DNA of 59,546 bases from Candidatus Dojkabacteria bacterium (GTDB taxonomy: Bacteria; Patescibacteriota; Dojkabacteria; B142; WJKM01), in contig WJKM01000012.1 in the NCBI GenBank assembly GCA_014729085.1, positions 1 through 59,546 on the forward strand. Direction: 5' to 3'. The translations under genes and the position numbers were made by a program. Numbering within the stretch: the first letter of the stretch is position 1; every line of letters starts with the position of its first letter. The notes under the pieces are model-generated. The model saw only the letters and a program-made list of their open reading frames with translations, did no database searches and was not told the origin of the DNA. Of the stretch, positions 7,785 to 20,400 are shown piece by piece.

Positions 7785-8186
7785 ATGAGCACTAAATTAC
7801 TATTTACATGCTTTGGAAAAATATACTGCACTGATAAATTCCTCTTTGAGCAGGGCCAAGCTGTTGCTATGGCGATTCAGGAAGGGTATATCCCATTAGC
7901 TTCTATACCCAGTGGTAAATCCCAAAAGAAAAAGGACAGACTAAAAGTCCGAATTCTCGTTATGGACTATGAGCATTTAGATCAAATTCCTCTGAAAACA
8001 GATCCGTTTGACTGGGTATATGGTTATGATTCTCAAGATGGTTGTCATTTTGAACTTGCTGAATGGAGGTTTTACTATCCACAAATATTCATAAAGAAAA
8101 AATTCCCTGAAAATCTAAGTCTACAAAGCCCAGAAACCAATGAGGAACTTTGGGTAAGGGATCTTCCCCACCAGTATATTCAATAA
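7785..8186 (+). CDS. Hypothetical protein, 133 residues
   Basis: I do not recognise this protein. It is soluble, with no transmembrane segment or signal peptide, and mixed alpha/beta in appearance: hydrophobic strands at STKLLFTCFGKIYC (2-15) and LKVRILVMDYEHL (53-65), a helix between them (AVAMAIQEG), and an aromatic-rich C-terminal half (PFDWVYGYDS, EWRFYYPQIF). The basic patch SGKSQKKKDR at 43-52 sits before the second strand. It is monocistronic, with a good promoter (7709-7738) and a 5' inverted repeat, so its expression is probably individually controlled. It ends 9 bases from the end of the first macroglobulin gene on the other strand. Confidence 0.65.
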   Translation: MSTKLLFTCFGKIYCTDKFLFEQGQAVAMAIQEGYIPLASIPSGKSQKKKDRLKVRILVMDYEHLDQIPLKTDPFDWVYGYDSQDGCHFELAEWRFYYPQIFIKKKFPENLSLQSPETNEELWVRDLPHQYIQ

Positions 8187-8194
8187 GGAATTCT

Positions 8195-11100
8195 TTAATC
8201 TATCCTAACTTCATTTAATTCCTGCCAACTTCCTCTACCAGGAAGATACATTTCTTGCATCCAGACACCACCGGAGCTAAATTTACCTTCAAAAACTGCT
8301 CTCGCATAAAATACAAAAGTATAGACACCACGTCTCATATGAGTATTATATATAGTATCGCCAGTATAAAACACTACATCATCTTGATTTATTGAAAGAT
8401 TAGCTAAGAATCTCCTTTGCTCATTTTCCTCTTTTAAATTCTCAAAGAGTTCATTACTTGTAAGATTTAAATTAAAGTCTACGGGTTTTAAACCAGCAGG
8501 AATAGGTATTCTTATCTCACTTTGTCCCAAATCTTCTTTTGTAAAAACATATGTCTTTACCTTATATAAATTCCCTAGTCTGAAATTTATTCTACCTTCA
8601 TCTGGAAATAACTGATTATCATTCATATCATAGAATCTTGTTGCCACCGCTACACCATTATCTTTTGAAGATATATTCTGCATAGGAATTTGGTATTCTA
8701 ATTTTACCTGGTAAAAAAACAAAGACTCATTTTTACTGTCTACATATATGTTTAAATCCGATTCAGACTTAGGAAGAGTAACCTCCAATACCAATCCCTC
8801 TTCTTCTCTTTTAAACTTAGTATATTCTTTGCCATTCACTTCAATTACAGGTCTTGCATATTCTAGATCCAACCTATAAACTTTTTTTGCAGTCCTTAAA
8901 GCTTTCACAACATATAAAGTTGATTGGGTGCCCATATAGCGGTTATTTTCAACCTCGTATTTTAGATAATTAATTACTGGGATTAATCTAGGATCAGGTC
9001 CGAAGATTTTAACAAGTGTTTCCAATATGATTGCGGTAGTCTTTAGATCGTTGTTATAAAAATATGAATTAAGCACTTTATCATCCTGCCAATAGGTTTT
9101 CCCTTTTATAGACTTTCTTTCCTCTAAAATTGAATAACTTAATAATTCAATCTTGTTCTTAATTTCCTCTCTCTCTTTGGTTGCAATCTTATCAGAATGG
9201 AAATAATTGAAATAGGTTTCTAACAAATAAACCCTTGAAAGCAAAGTAAGATTATTTCTGTTTTTATTGAAATAATTATTAACTCCTCCTATATCAAAAT
9301 AGTCATCCTCAGAAAGTATACTCCATGCAAATAGCTTTTCTGAGCCCATTTCATTTATATTATTCTGCATATAGTTTTGAGCTCTTTTTAATCTTTTATC
9401 ATTAACTTCAATATCAATTCTTTCTAACTCTCTCAATGCATAATAAGAATAAATTGAATTAAAAGGATTACTTTTACTATTTTCCCAAACTCCCCAACCT
9501 CCATCATTGTTTTGCAAAACATATAATCTTTGAATTCCTTCATCAATATTTTCCTTAACTTTCTGCTGATCTGCATAAGGTATAAGGCCAAGAAGGGTAG
9601 AGGAGGTCTGCTCACTGCACTTATTTTCATAATTCATAAAATAGCTTTTCATTGTATCTAGGTCTCCTACTACTCTATCGGATAACAGTATCTTCAAGTT
9701 TTTTTCTGAAATCTCATGGCCTTTTGGAAAAGTAAAATTCACCGATTGTTCATTCTTAGTTTCACCAAAGAATAGCTTCTCTCTTTCTATAGTATCAGAC
9801 TGAATCTCAATAACCCTTTCTTCAGCATCTAAAACTTTTTCATCTTTATGAATAGAAAAATTCAGTGTTGCCTCTCCTGTGTTTACAGGTATATACTCAT
9901 ATTCAATAGGGAAATTCTCCTTTGATACCTCATACAAACATACTTGAAGATACTCATCATTGCATTTGACTGTGCCATTATCAACTTCTAATTTTACTGT
10001 CGTCTCACTCAAAAAATCTGGTTCAAAGACTGCATCGTAAACTACTTTTACGGTATCTCCCTTGATAAGATAGCTAGGTATTTGAGGTACAATATTTACA
10101 TCTTTTGATACAAGTATCTCTTTTTCTGCCACAGCAAACGAACTATCTTTTGTTATACCAATTGCAATAATAGACCAAGTAGTAAGGTTATCTGGTAATT
10201 CAAACTTAAAATTAAAATTACCATTCTCAGTTACATTGTGTGGACGCCATAGAGCGACATCTTTGAAATCTTTTCTAATATCTTCAGATTGCAAGTCAAA
10301 ATCAGAAGCTCTTGAACCACCACCAGAACCACCTTTATTTCCCCATTTCTTTTCTGCCATTAACTTATTTTCATAAATTGATAGGTTTGAAGCTGTTTCT
10401 ACATCTAATCCCCAATCTGTCCAAAACGAATCGGTCATATAATCTGCCAAGTCTTTATTATGATCAACTTTCGCTAAATCTAATACCGCCTTATCTACAA
10501 CTGCAATGAGATATTCAACCTCCTGATTGCCAGTAGTCCTAAGAGAAACATTAACCGTTTCCTGCGGATGATACTCTTCTTTATTCGTGGATATTGAAGT
10601 GTCTATTTGCTTTTGTGAAGTTTCAACTTTAATCTTCTGAGTTCCTAACTTAAAATCCAAAAATCCTTTCTGCCAGTCATGAGGGACAAATGCAAAAAAA
10701 GAATAGTAGAAATTTGGAATAAACTTATCGGAAATTTTAGTAATAAAACCATCAACATTCCTTAAATCTATAACTTCCCAGTCATAAATATCACCTCGTT
10801 CTATAGTAACTAAAGCTTTATAATTCGAATGAGGTAACTCGGGAAGAAGCCGTGCTTTATCTCCGATTTTATATTCTTCCTTATCAGGCTTTAAACCTGC
10901 TTTTATATCATCTTGATAAAAAGGATAATATGAATAGCTTCCTTGTGCAAAAACATAAAATGATGTCCGATTGTAAATTTTGCGATTTGACTCTGAGAAA
11001 AACTCAACTTCATACCTACCTTCAATATCCGGCAAGTATTCGAAGTCAATAACCCCATTACTATTTGTCATTCCGATAGTTGAAAATACTTCAACCTCTT

Positions 11101-14100
11101 CATAAATATTTTCCCAATAATAAACACCATTCTCCCTTCTTCTTTTTACTTGACGATTATCTATTCTATTTACACGAATAACAACATTTTTGTTAGATCT
11201 TGGCTTCAAATCTTCGTCTAAAAATACTGCCTGGGCTTTGAAAGGTTCCTTTTCTCCAATACTCCCATAATATTGCTTATTATCTATTCCAACAACACCA
11301 CCTTTTGGTGCTAAAACCTTATAAAAAGTTTGATATTCTTCGTTTCCCATTTCATCTCTAACTTTTACTTCGATAGAAACATATTTTGCTAATGAATAAG
11401 CTATTTGAGAAGGAACATTAATTGGGACTTTGAGATTTGTAAAACCATATTCGTCTGTCCTTGTTGTTGCACTACCTATTTTGATTGAATTATATTGATT
11501 ATAATTATCAAAAGTATAACGGGTTGGAAAACTGTACTTTTTATACTCCTCATTTAGATTTTCGACGTAGTAATTATCATACAGATCCCTTGCATATAGA
11601 TTGACCTCGACATTTGCATTTGCAAGCGGTTTGCCGAAGTAATATCTAGCCTCAACTTCCATATTTACGTTATCACCATCTTTATAAAATTCTTTATCAT
11701 CTTGTATTGAAGCAATAAAAGAGTAATTAAATACTTTGTATGCAGAAATACGAAAATTGCCAATGTATCTATTATCAATATACAAATCATACTTACCACT
11801 ATTCAATTTATCACTAAGTTTCAATGAATCGTTTGCAGTACCGAATTCGGAAAGTTCTAAATTATCTGAGTAAATTGGGCTATTTGTTGAATCTCTAATC
11901 TCGACGGGAATTTCTCCGGATGGAATAGACAAACCTCTTTCTTCTTTTTTTCGGGCAAAAATCTTAAAATGAACGTTTTGACCTTTCTTGTATATCGGAC
12001 GGTCAAAATAAACTTGGTATACTTTATCTCTTTGGCTTCCATAACTGCCATATGCTCCATAATATTCAAGACCTCTGTCATATGAGCTTGATACAAATAT
12101 ATCACCATCTTCCGAATAAACGTATATGGGTTCAATTAACATTTGCTGATTAAACTGAACAACACCAGATTGATCTGTTTTAGATTCAATTGTATTCTTT
12201 CCGCTTTTCAACTTCAAATTTTTCCCCACTAGTGGGTCTGCAGAGTTTGTATTTACATTCCAAACCAATACAGTATCTTCTGTATGCTTCATCACCGAAA
12301 CATACTCAGAGACAATTAATATTCGGAAATCACGGTATTTATGGTCTTGACTAAAAGCTCTAACTATATATATACCATTGGCTATATTGTTTAAAGGATA
12401 TTGAAATTGTGACATTTTATATCTAACATTCTCATTATCAAAATCATCAAAAATTTTAGTCCAAGATTTTACAACTTTGTCTTTTCTGAAAGCAATTTTC
12501 ATCTTTTGTTTCTGATTATCTTTACTTTTTATTGCAATTAAATCCTCTGGTGTTATCTTTATTATTTCAATTTGGATATTATTCAAATTCATTGATTCAA
12601 GAAGAACTCTGTATTCATCATTTGCGTCGACATATGCCGTTTGATTACCAAAAATATTTAATTCTGATGGTGGAGCTACATTTTTAACTTCAAATTCTAC
12701 TTTTATATCATCATTTAATCTATTTCCGAATCTATCTGTTAAACCTTCAGAAATATTAATTTCATAAACGTTCTCATCACGAAAATCAGCCTCTATATGT
12801 ATTTCATCCTGTTTATAAGATGGAATATAGATATATGAATTCAATTCCCCCTTCATGCCAGTCAAACTTTTTACGAAAATTAAATCAGACAATTCCTTCG
12901 TTGAATAAATCATCTCATTTGTAAAAGTAAATTTGACAATACCTGCAGCATATTCGGACTTCTCATTGCCATCAAGAATCCCATCTTTGATGTTACTTTC
13001 AATAAGATTGAATTCTGAAGGCACAGTTATACTTCGCTCATAATCGTAAGTCATAGTTTGCCCATATTGATTATGGAGATCTTTGCTTATAAAAAAAGAA
13101 TATTCCTTTCCATCAATCCAGTTTTCTTTTGGAATTATCGAAGCAACTCTATATTCTTTATCTTCGGATGGAGTAGGGTAGTCATACAAGTTATATTTTT
13201 CTTCTAATTTACTATATATTGATGTACTCCAAATCACCTCGTAAGGAATAATCAAATTGTCCGATTTATATATTTTTGCATTAGCTCTGAAAGTCACCTT
13301 ATCTACATCCGAATCCATAATTACTACAATCTTATCTCTTGTTCTAGCCTTTACGTCTCCATTAAAACCCTTAATAAAGCCTATAGTATCTAATTGATTT
13401 ACTTTGTCCTCTCCTGGTGTAAATTGAGCTATATAATCCTTTTTCATACCCAATCCAAATTCATTATGTACTTTTTCTGCACTTATTCTTATTTCATATG
13501 TCTTTCCGATTTCTAAAGCCTCTTGAGGTACAAACCTTAAACTCGAAGCTGTTAGAATTTCTGATTTTCCTGAGATATTTGGCTCAAACTCGATGAAATC
13601 AGTAATATCTGCGTTAACATCCTTAAAAATATTCGTATTAAAACTTATTAATAACTCCTCTTGAGAAGAAATTCCATTTTCAAAATTTGTTAATTCTACT
13701 TTTGGAGTTCTTACTGAATCAAATACAAGAAAAAAGTCATTGTCTAAGAAATTAAAATCAGTAGCAGATAAATCTATCTGGTAGGTTCTATCCGGTTCCC
13801 AGCCATCATTATGTGAAATTTTTATAGTATTTTGACTTAATTCAAGTTTAATTTCCTCACCGAGATCCTTATTTAATTCTTCTTGTATTAATTCCAGATC
13901 AGGTTTTTCTGTAAAAGTTAAGTATATTTCTTCATCTAAACTTACATCTTCAGCACCGTTTATAATAGAAGCAGAGGTAACTTGAGGCGAAAAATCTAAG
14001 CTTAAATTTTGAGGTTGGGCAGTTAAAACTTTGTATATATTAATAAAATAGAGCAGGACTAAGGGAAAAACACATAGTAAATATAAAGAACTAAATCCGA

Positions 14101-14290
14101 GTATTGTTATCTTTACAAATCTATGCTCTTTCTGAAGATCCTTTGGTACTAATTTGTAAAGTAGGGACTTTGTTTTCTTCTTAAATTTTGCCCATGGGAT
14201 AGAGCTTGTAGCTTTTTTAAAACTCTTTTGTATTTTATAAAATCTATTATTGTCTGAATTCTTTTCTTTTTGATTGGACACAGAATACAA
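8195..14290 (-). CDS. Giant membrane-anchored bacterial alpha-2-macroglobulin (copy 1)
   Basis: A 2031-residue protein of the YfhM/MagD-like alpha-2-macroglobulin family, thought to trap attacking proteases at the cell surface. A basic cytoplasmic N-terminus (1-58) precedes one transmembrane segment (about 60-88), so it is anchored rather than a lipoprotein. Extracellular Big_5/Ig-like beta domains follow (about 95-600), then macroglobulin MG domains with the family pattern YFDRPIYKKGQNVHFKIF. A glycine/serine stretch near residue 1321 lies just before the segment PDNLTTWSIIAIGITKDSSF, which follows the bait region in this family. The thioester motif is CSEQ with the cysteine at 1558, in a terpenoid-cyclase-like helical domain (NNDGGWGVW). 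The C-terminus is the receptor-binding-like domain, ending near GVWMQEMYLPGRGSW. The cysteine and glutamine needed for thioester formation are present. It is followed by convergent DNA and preceded 126 bases upstream by the paralogue. Confidence 0.93.
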   Translation of the reverse strand: MYSVSNQKEKNSDNNRFYKIQKSFKKATSSIPWAKFKKKTKSLLYKLVPKDLQKEHRFVKITILGFSSLYLLCVFPLVLLYFINIYKVLTAQPQNLSLDFSPQVTSASIINGAEDVSLDEEIYLTFTEKPDLELIQEELNKDLGEEIKLELSQNTIKISHNDGWEPDRTYQIDLSATDFNFLDNDFFLVFDSVRTPKVELTNFENGISSQEELLISFNTNIFKDVNADITDFIEFEPNISGKSEILTASSLRFVPQEALEIGKTYEIRISAEKVHNEFGLGMKKDYIAQFTPGEDKVNQLDTIGFIKGFNGDVKARTRDKIVVIMDSDVDKVTFRANAKIYKSDNLIIPYEVIWSTSIYSKLEEKYNLYDYPTPSEDKEYRVASIIPKENWIDGKEYSFFISKDLHNQYGQTMTYDYERSITVPSEFNLIESNIKDGILDGNEKSEYAAGIVKFTFTNEMIYSTKELSDLIFVKSLTGMKGELNSYIYIPSYKQDEIHIEADFRDENVYEINISEGLTDRFGNRLNDDIKVEFEVKNVAPPSELNIFGNQTAYVDANDEYRVLLESMNLNNIQIEIIKITPEDLIAIKSKDNQKQKMKIAFRKDKVVKSWTKIFDDFDNENVRYKMSQFQYPLNNIANGIYIVRAFSQDHKYRDFRILIVSEYVSVMKHTEDTVLVWNVNTNSADPLVGKNLKLKSGKNTIESKTDQSGVVQFNQQMLIEPIYVYSEDGDIFVSSSYDRGLEYYGAYGSYGSQRDKVYQVYFDRPIYKKGQNVHFKIFARKKEERGLSIPSGEIPVEIRDSTNSPIYSDNLELSEFGTANDSLKLSDKLNSGKYDLYIDNRYIGNFRISAYKVFNYSFIASIQDDKEFYKDGDNVNMEVEARYYFGKPLANANVEVNLYARDLYDNYYVENLNEEYKKYSFPTRYTFDNYNQYNSIKIGSATTRTDEYGFTNLKVPINVPSQIAYSLAKYVSIEVKVRDEMGNEEYQTFYKVLAPKGGVVGIDNKQYYGSIGEKEPFKAQAVFLDEDLKPRSNKNVVIRVNRIDNRQVKRRRENGVYYWENIYEEVEVFSTIGMTNSNGVIDFEYLPDIEGRYEVEFFSESNRKIYNRTSFYVFAQGSYSYYPFYQDDIKAGLKPDKEEYKIGDKARLLPELPHSNYKALVTIERGDIYDWEVIDLRNVDGFITKISDKFIPNFYYSFFAFVPHDWQKGFLDFKLGTQKIKVETSQKQIDTSISTNKEEYHPQETVNVSLRTTGNQEVEYLIAVVDKAVLDLAKVDHNKDLADYMTDSFWTDWGLDVETASNLSIYENKLMAEKKWGNKGGSGGGSRASDFDLQSEDIRKDFKDVALWRPHNVTENGNFNFKFELPDNLTTWSIIAIGITKDSSFAVAEKEILVSKDVNIVPQIPSYLIKGDTVKVVYDAVFEPDFLSETTVKLEVDNGTVKCNDEYLQVCLYEVSKENFPIEYEYIPVNTGEATLNFSIHKDEKVLDAEERVIEIQSDTIEREKLFFGETKNEQSVNFTFPKGHEISEKNLKILLSDRVVGDLDTMKSYFMNYENKCSEQTSSTLLGLIPYADQQKVKENIDEGIQRLYVLQNNDGGWGVWENSKSNPFNSIYSYYALRELERIDIEVNDKRLKRAQNYMQNNINEMGSEKLFAWSILSEDDYFDIGGVNNYFNKNRNNLTLLSRVYLLETYFNYFHSDKIATKEREEIKNKIELLSYSILEERKSIKGKTYWQDDKVLNSYFYNNDLKTTAIILETLVKIFGPDPRLIPVINYLKYEVENNRYMGTQSTLYVVKALRTAKKVYRLDLEYARPVIEVNGKEYTKFKREEEGLVLEVTLPKSESDLNIYVDSKNESLFFYQVKLEYQIPMQNISSKDNGVAVATRFYDMNDNQLFPDEGRINFRLGNLYKVKTYVFTKEDLGQSEIRIPIPAGLKPVDFNLNLTSNELFENLKEENEQRRFLANLSINQDDVVFYTGDTIYNTHMRRGVYTFVFYARAVFEGKFSSGGVWMQEMYLPGRGSWQELNEVRID

Positions 14291-14416
14291 CTTCTAATTT
14301 AAATATAGCAATATATTGTAAACTAATTAGTCTAGTAAGAACAATTAATTAATAATAGAGATATATTCTATCTATTCAATTCAACACAATTTATAATTTC
14401 ATGTCCAAATCATTAT

Positions 14417-17400
14417 TTAGACAATTTTAACCTCTCTTAAATCTTGCCATGCACCTCTACCAGGTAAATACATCTCCTGCATCCATTCACCAGGAGCATA
14501 GTACTCACCCTTAATATTAGCCCTTACATAGAAGGTAAATGTATATACACCTCTTTTCATCTGTGAATCGTAAAGTTTATCTCCTGAATAAAAAACAACA
14601 TCCTCTTCATTGACTGAAAGATTTTCAAAAACTTTAGGATTTTCATTCTCCTGTTTAAGATTTTCAAATAATTCTTCGCTTGTTAAATTTAGATTAAAGT
14701 CAATAGCTTTTAGACCGGCTGGAATTGGAATTCTTATTTCAGACTGTTCCAAATCATCTTTAATCAAAACTGTTGTTTTTGCTTTGTATATCGCTCCTTG
14801 ATGAAAAATTTCCTTTCCTTGTTTATCAATCTTTAAAGGGTTGTCCTCCATATTAAAATACTCTGTATATAGACTCATACCTTTATCTCGAGCGGTAATT
14901 TTCGAATAGGAGATTTTATACTCCAAATCAATTTGGAAAAATATTAATGAATCGTTTCTACTCCTAACTTCAACAAGAACAGAGGGTTCATCGGAAGGTA
15001 ATTCCATTTCTAATACTAGGTTATCATCCTCACTATCAAATTTTCTGTATACTTCTTCACCTACAATAACTTCCGGATATGAATTCTCCAAATCCAATTT
15101 GAATATTTTCTTAGCTTTTTCTAAAGCCTTAAAAATATAGATGTTTGATTGAGTTCCTAAATGTTCATTTGTTGCTAACTCGTATTTCAAATAACTAATA
15201 ATTGGTACTAAGGATAAATCATCCCCCTTTAAATCAAGCAAAACATCCAATATTACTGATGTTGTTTTAATATTGTTATTGTAGTAATAATAATTGGATT
15301 TTGCATCATCCTGCCAGTAAGCTTTTCCATCTGTTAATCTCATCTCGTTTAAAATCACATTTTGAAGGTGGTCTATTTTTGCCTGGATAGCATCACTTTC
15401 TTCAGCGGAAACCGCGCTTGAATTAACGTATTCATTAAATGCATTAAGTATATAAGCTTTATTAATAAGCGACATACCATCTTTATTAGCATCATAATAA
15501 CTATTCATTGCATTGATATCGAATTTCTCAACATCAGCTAATATACTCAGTGCAAATGGTTTGTTCGCCTCCATACTTCCAAGTCGACCCAGTATATAAT
15601 CCTCACCTCTTTTTAATCTGTCTTTATCTACATTAAACTCAGCACTTTCCAAATATTTCAATGTAAAGTAGGCATAAACCGAATTGTAGTCTAAGCTCTC
15701 TCCATCTTCCCAAACTCCCCAGCCACCATCGTCATTTTGTAAAACATATAATCTTTGAATTCCTTTGTTTATCTGTCCTTTGACTCGTTCATCATCTGCA
15801 TAAGGAACTAATGCCTGTATCGTAGACGAAGTTTGTTCACTACATTTATTCTGGTAACTGGTAAAATAATTCTTGATCTTAGATAAATCCCCAACTATTT
15901 TATCGGACAAGACAACTTTTAGCTTCTTAGATTCCCCTTGATGTCCATTAGGATAAATAAATGAAAATTTATTTTGATCCTTAGTATCTCCAAAAAATAT
16001 TTCGTTTCTTACTTGCGCATCATCATTAATCCTTATTGTCCTTTCCTCAGCATCTAGTATCTGATTTCCATTAGTCACCCCAAAACGAACTTTAGCCTCT
16101 CCTTCTTTATCAGGATAAAAATTATACTCCACTGGGAAATCTTCGCTTGTAACTTTTGAAAAACATTCCTTTTGTAATTTATCTCCACATTTGATTCTTG
16201 CATTATCTACTTCAATCTTTGCACCTAACTCCTTTTTGATAAATTTATCTGTAAAACTTGCATTGTAAATCAATTTCGATTTGTCTGACTGCGATAAATA
16301 GGGTGGAAGACCAGCAATAATATTCACATCATTTGAAACTACGATATCTTCGATTGCAACTGCAAAGCTTGTATCTTTGGTAATTCCAACAACGGCAATT
16401 GCCCAGGTTGTAAGATTATCAGGAACTTCAAAGTCTAAAGTTAAATTACCATCACGAGCTACTTCCGCAGGTATCCATAAAGCTACTTCCTCAAAATTTC
16501 TTCGTATATCTTCGATTTGCAGACTTGGTCCACCTCCACCTCCATCACCAGAACCTCCTTTATTCCCCCATTTTTTCTTTGCTATTAATTTATTCTCATA
16601 AATTGCTAAGTTTGACGCTGTCGTTACGCCTAGATTCCAATTTGTCCAATAAGTCTGTACTAGATTTTTAGCTAGATCCTCATTAGGATCTACTTTTGAC
16701 AAATCAATTATAGCCTTATCAACGACTGCAATTGCGTACTCCACTGATTTATTGCTATTAGTATTAATTGAGAGCTCAACGTTTTCTCCTGGATAATATC
16801 TCTCCTTATCTGTTTCAATTGTTGTTTTAATCTCTCTTCCGGATGTAGCCACTTTAATTTCTGTAAGGCCCATTTTTAAATCAAGAAATTCTGCCCCCAT
16901 ATCATGAGGAGAAAAGGCTACAAAAGAATAATAAAAATTAGGCTGTAAATTCTGTGTAATCTTGACATTAAGATTATTGACCTCATTTAAGTTCACTACA
17001 TCGTATTCTAAAATTGTATCCCTTTCTAGAGTAACTAATGCCATATAATTAGGTCCCGGAAGCTGAGGAGTAAGTACTGCTGTATCCCCAACATTGTACT
17101 CTGCTTTGTTTGTCTTTAGGACCGATCTCACGTCATTAGTATATGCAAAATAATAATCAAACCTGCCATAATTGTAGTCATAAGCATAAAAATTTACTGA
17201 ATGTTTAATTCTAGAATTGGATGAAGAGCTTACTTTTACTTCGTAGTCACCTTCGACTTCGGGGTTATACGTAAAGATTGCTCTCCCTTTTGAATCAGTT
17301 GTAATAACAGTCGAATAAACTTCTTTAGTCTCTTCAACCCAATCCCAATAATAGACTCCACTTTCCCTTCTCCTTTTTACTTGTCTCCTATCTTTGCGAA

Positions 17401-20400
17401 TTACATCAACGTTCAAACTCTGTCCAGGAGCTTCCTTAAACATACTGTTAAAATACACTATTTCTGCCTTGTATGGTGTTGCATCTTGAGTACTAACATA
17501 ATATCTTTTATTGTTTATTCCAATAAAACCACCTTTAGGAGAAAGACTCTTATAGAAAGTTTTATATTCCTCCATACCTATGTGATCCCTTACCTTTACC
17601 TCAACAGATAAAATTTTTGCACTACCATATGCAATTTTATTCGATACTTCTATTGGGACAGAAAGCTTTGCTTTCCCATTCTTATCAGTTTTAACTGTCA
17701 TAGAACCTGCTTTCTCGGAATTATAATCTGTATCCGTATGATCCAAATAATCATCATAATCCCAGTTGTACTGATGATCAGATAATCCTGGAAATGAAAA
17801 ATGTTTATAATCCCCCCGCAAGGCTTTATCGAAAAATAGAGTAGAGCTATCTCTCACATATAGATTCACTTCTACATCTGCATCTGCTAAAGGTTCACCA
17901 AAATAATAATATGCATCAACTTCGACATCGACTTCATCATTTACACTATATATCTCTTTTTCATCTACAGACGCAGTGAATGAATAATTAAATATTTGAT
18001 ATGCAGAAATGCGGAATCCATCAATAAATTGGCCATTAACATACATATAATAAAGACCGCTATCTAATTTCTTGTCTAAATGAAATGTATCATAAGCTGT
18101 ACCAAAGTCAGTTACCTCTAATTCCCCATTATAAATTGAATTCCCACTTTCATCTTGTACTTCGACTTCCAAATTATCTCTTTGGATAGATAAAGTGTTA
18201 TTTTCTCTCCTTCGTGTAAAAACCTTAAAATGGACATCTTGATCGGCCTTATAAATTGGTCTGTCAAAATATACATAATGAATTGTAGTATCTTCATTAT
18301 AATAATATGAATTTACATAATCATATTTCTGCATACCGTCATCATATATACTAGAAACAAAAATTCTACCGTCTTCCGAATAAATATGGATTTTTCCTTT
18401 ACCACTTCCTTGAAATACTGCTACTCCTTTTGCATCAGTTGTAGCTGAAATTTTCTGTCCTCCATTTCTTAAAATCAATGGTTGGTCAGCTACTGGATTT
18501 CCAGTTTGAGAATTTGCAACCCAAGCTATGGTTTTATCATTAGTTTTTTTAATAACTACACTATTTTGAGAAATAATTAGAAGTCTATAATCTCGATACT
18601 TTTCCGATTGATCTTTAGCTCTGATTATATAAAGCCCATCTTCTACATTGCCAATAGGATATTGAAATTGAAGCAACCCATATTTAACATCTTCACTTTT
18701 TTCGAAATTTTCAAAATGCTTTGTCCAAGTTTGTACAATATCGCCCATTTCGAATACTTCATCCTGAGTTCTATTACCTTCTTCGGCATGTACAAATTCC
18801 TCAGGTGCAATTTTTGCCAATTCAACTTTAATATCATTCAAATGCATTGATTCAAGTAAAACTCTATAAGTCCCATTATTATCGATATAAGCAACCCGCT
18901 TGCCAAATATATTTAATAATGATTTTGAGCCTACATTTTTTGCTTCAAATTCAAATTCTAAAGCTTTCCCAAGTTTATTTCCGTACATGTCCATAAGTTC
19001 TGGGGATACCCAAAGTCTGTATCTGTTTCCCTCTCGAAGGTCAGCTTCAATCTGAATATCATTATCTGCATAATAATATCCAGTATAGGCATAAATATTC
19101 ATTTCTCCTTTCTTACCAGTTAATGCTGTAAGTTTGATTAAATTTTTCAATTCTTCAGTTGAGTAAACCATTTCATTACTGAAGTCCAATTGGATATTTT
19201 TCCGATATTTCCCTCCATTAAAGACATTATTGGTGATATTGCTTCGTAAATACTCAAACTTTCCGGGTATTGAAATCGTTCTTTTATAGCCACGAGTCAT
19301 TTCCACTCCTGAATTCGATTTAAGTGACTTCGAAATTGTAATTTGATAGTTTTTACCTTCGTCCCAATTGTTGTGGGGTGTAATATCTGCTACTAGATAT
19401 TTCTTTTCTTTTTTCTTACCCGAATAATCATAAAAATAACTCACCTCTTTCTCTGCCTGATCATAGCTAACAGTTTTCCAACTAATTGAATATGGAATCT
19501 CCGTACTAGCATCCCATATCTTAGTTTCTTGTTTAAAACTATTCTTATTTACAACTTCATCTACAATTACGACAATACTATCTTTAGAATTAGCTTTAAC
19601 ATCAAATCTTGAACCTTTTATATAATCAACATAACTGCTTTCTTCTTCTTCTAATTTTTGAGTTTGTCCTGGTACAAAACTAATTTCATAGTCTTCCTCC
19701 ATACTTAGCCCAAAAGAATTTTGAATATCTTCTGCATTAATTCTTAGTTTTATCGACTGATTTAGTTCTAATTCATTCTTGGGAATAAAACGTAAGGATG
19801 TAGGGGAGATAATTTCTGTCTTCCCTTCGATAGCTGGTTCAAAATGTAAAAATTCTTTATTATTTTGTTTGTCATTGTCAAAAACATCTGTATTAAAACT
19901 AAGCAAAATTTTCTGTTTAGGATCAACATATCCTTCCAGATTTGTAAGAACTACCTGAGGTGTTTCTTGAGTTTTAAAAGATAAGAAAAAATCCTTTTCC
20001 AGAAACTCAAATTCTTCTTTTGAAAGAGTAATCTCATATTCTTTATCTGGCTCCCAACCTCCTTCTTTATGAATACCGACTTCTTTGGAGTTCTCTGTCT
20101 CTTCAACTATAATATTCTCATCCATGTCTTCTTTCAACTTCATTTCTATTGCTTCTAAGTCAGGCTCTTCTTTAAAGGTAAGGTATATACGTTCTTCTAA
20201 CTTAATATCTAATGCATCATTAAAAATCGAGGATTGGGTTACAGTCGGAGTAAAAGTAAATTCAAGATTCTGTGGTTTTGAATTAATGACTGTTAAGTAA
20301 TCTATAAGAAAATAAGCTCCCGCACCCATACTACTAACCAAAATAAACACTAGAAATGTCAAAGCAAATTTTATAGGAACTGGAAGTTTCTTAATAAAAG

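Noticed and set aside
16377-16601. Plus-strand frame with a Pro-rich PPPPPSPEPP stretch opposite the second macroglobulin
   Set aside because: It is the complement of the Gly-rich linker codons of the macroglobulin gene; nothing else supports it.
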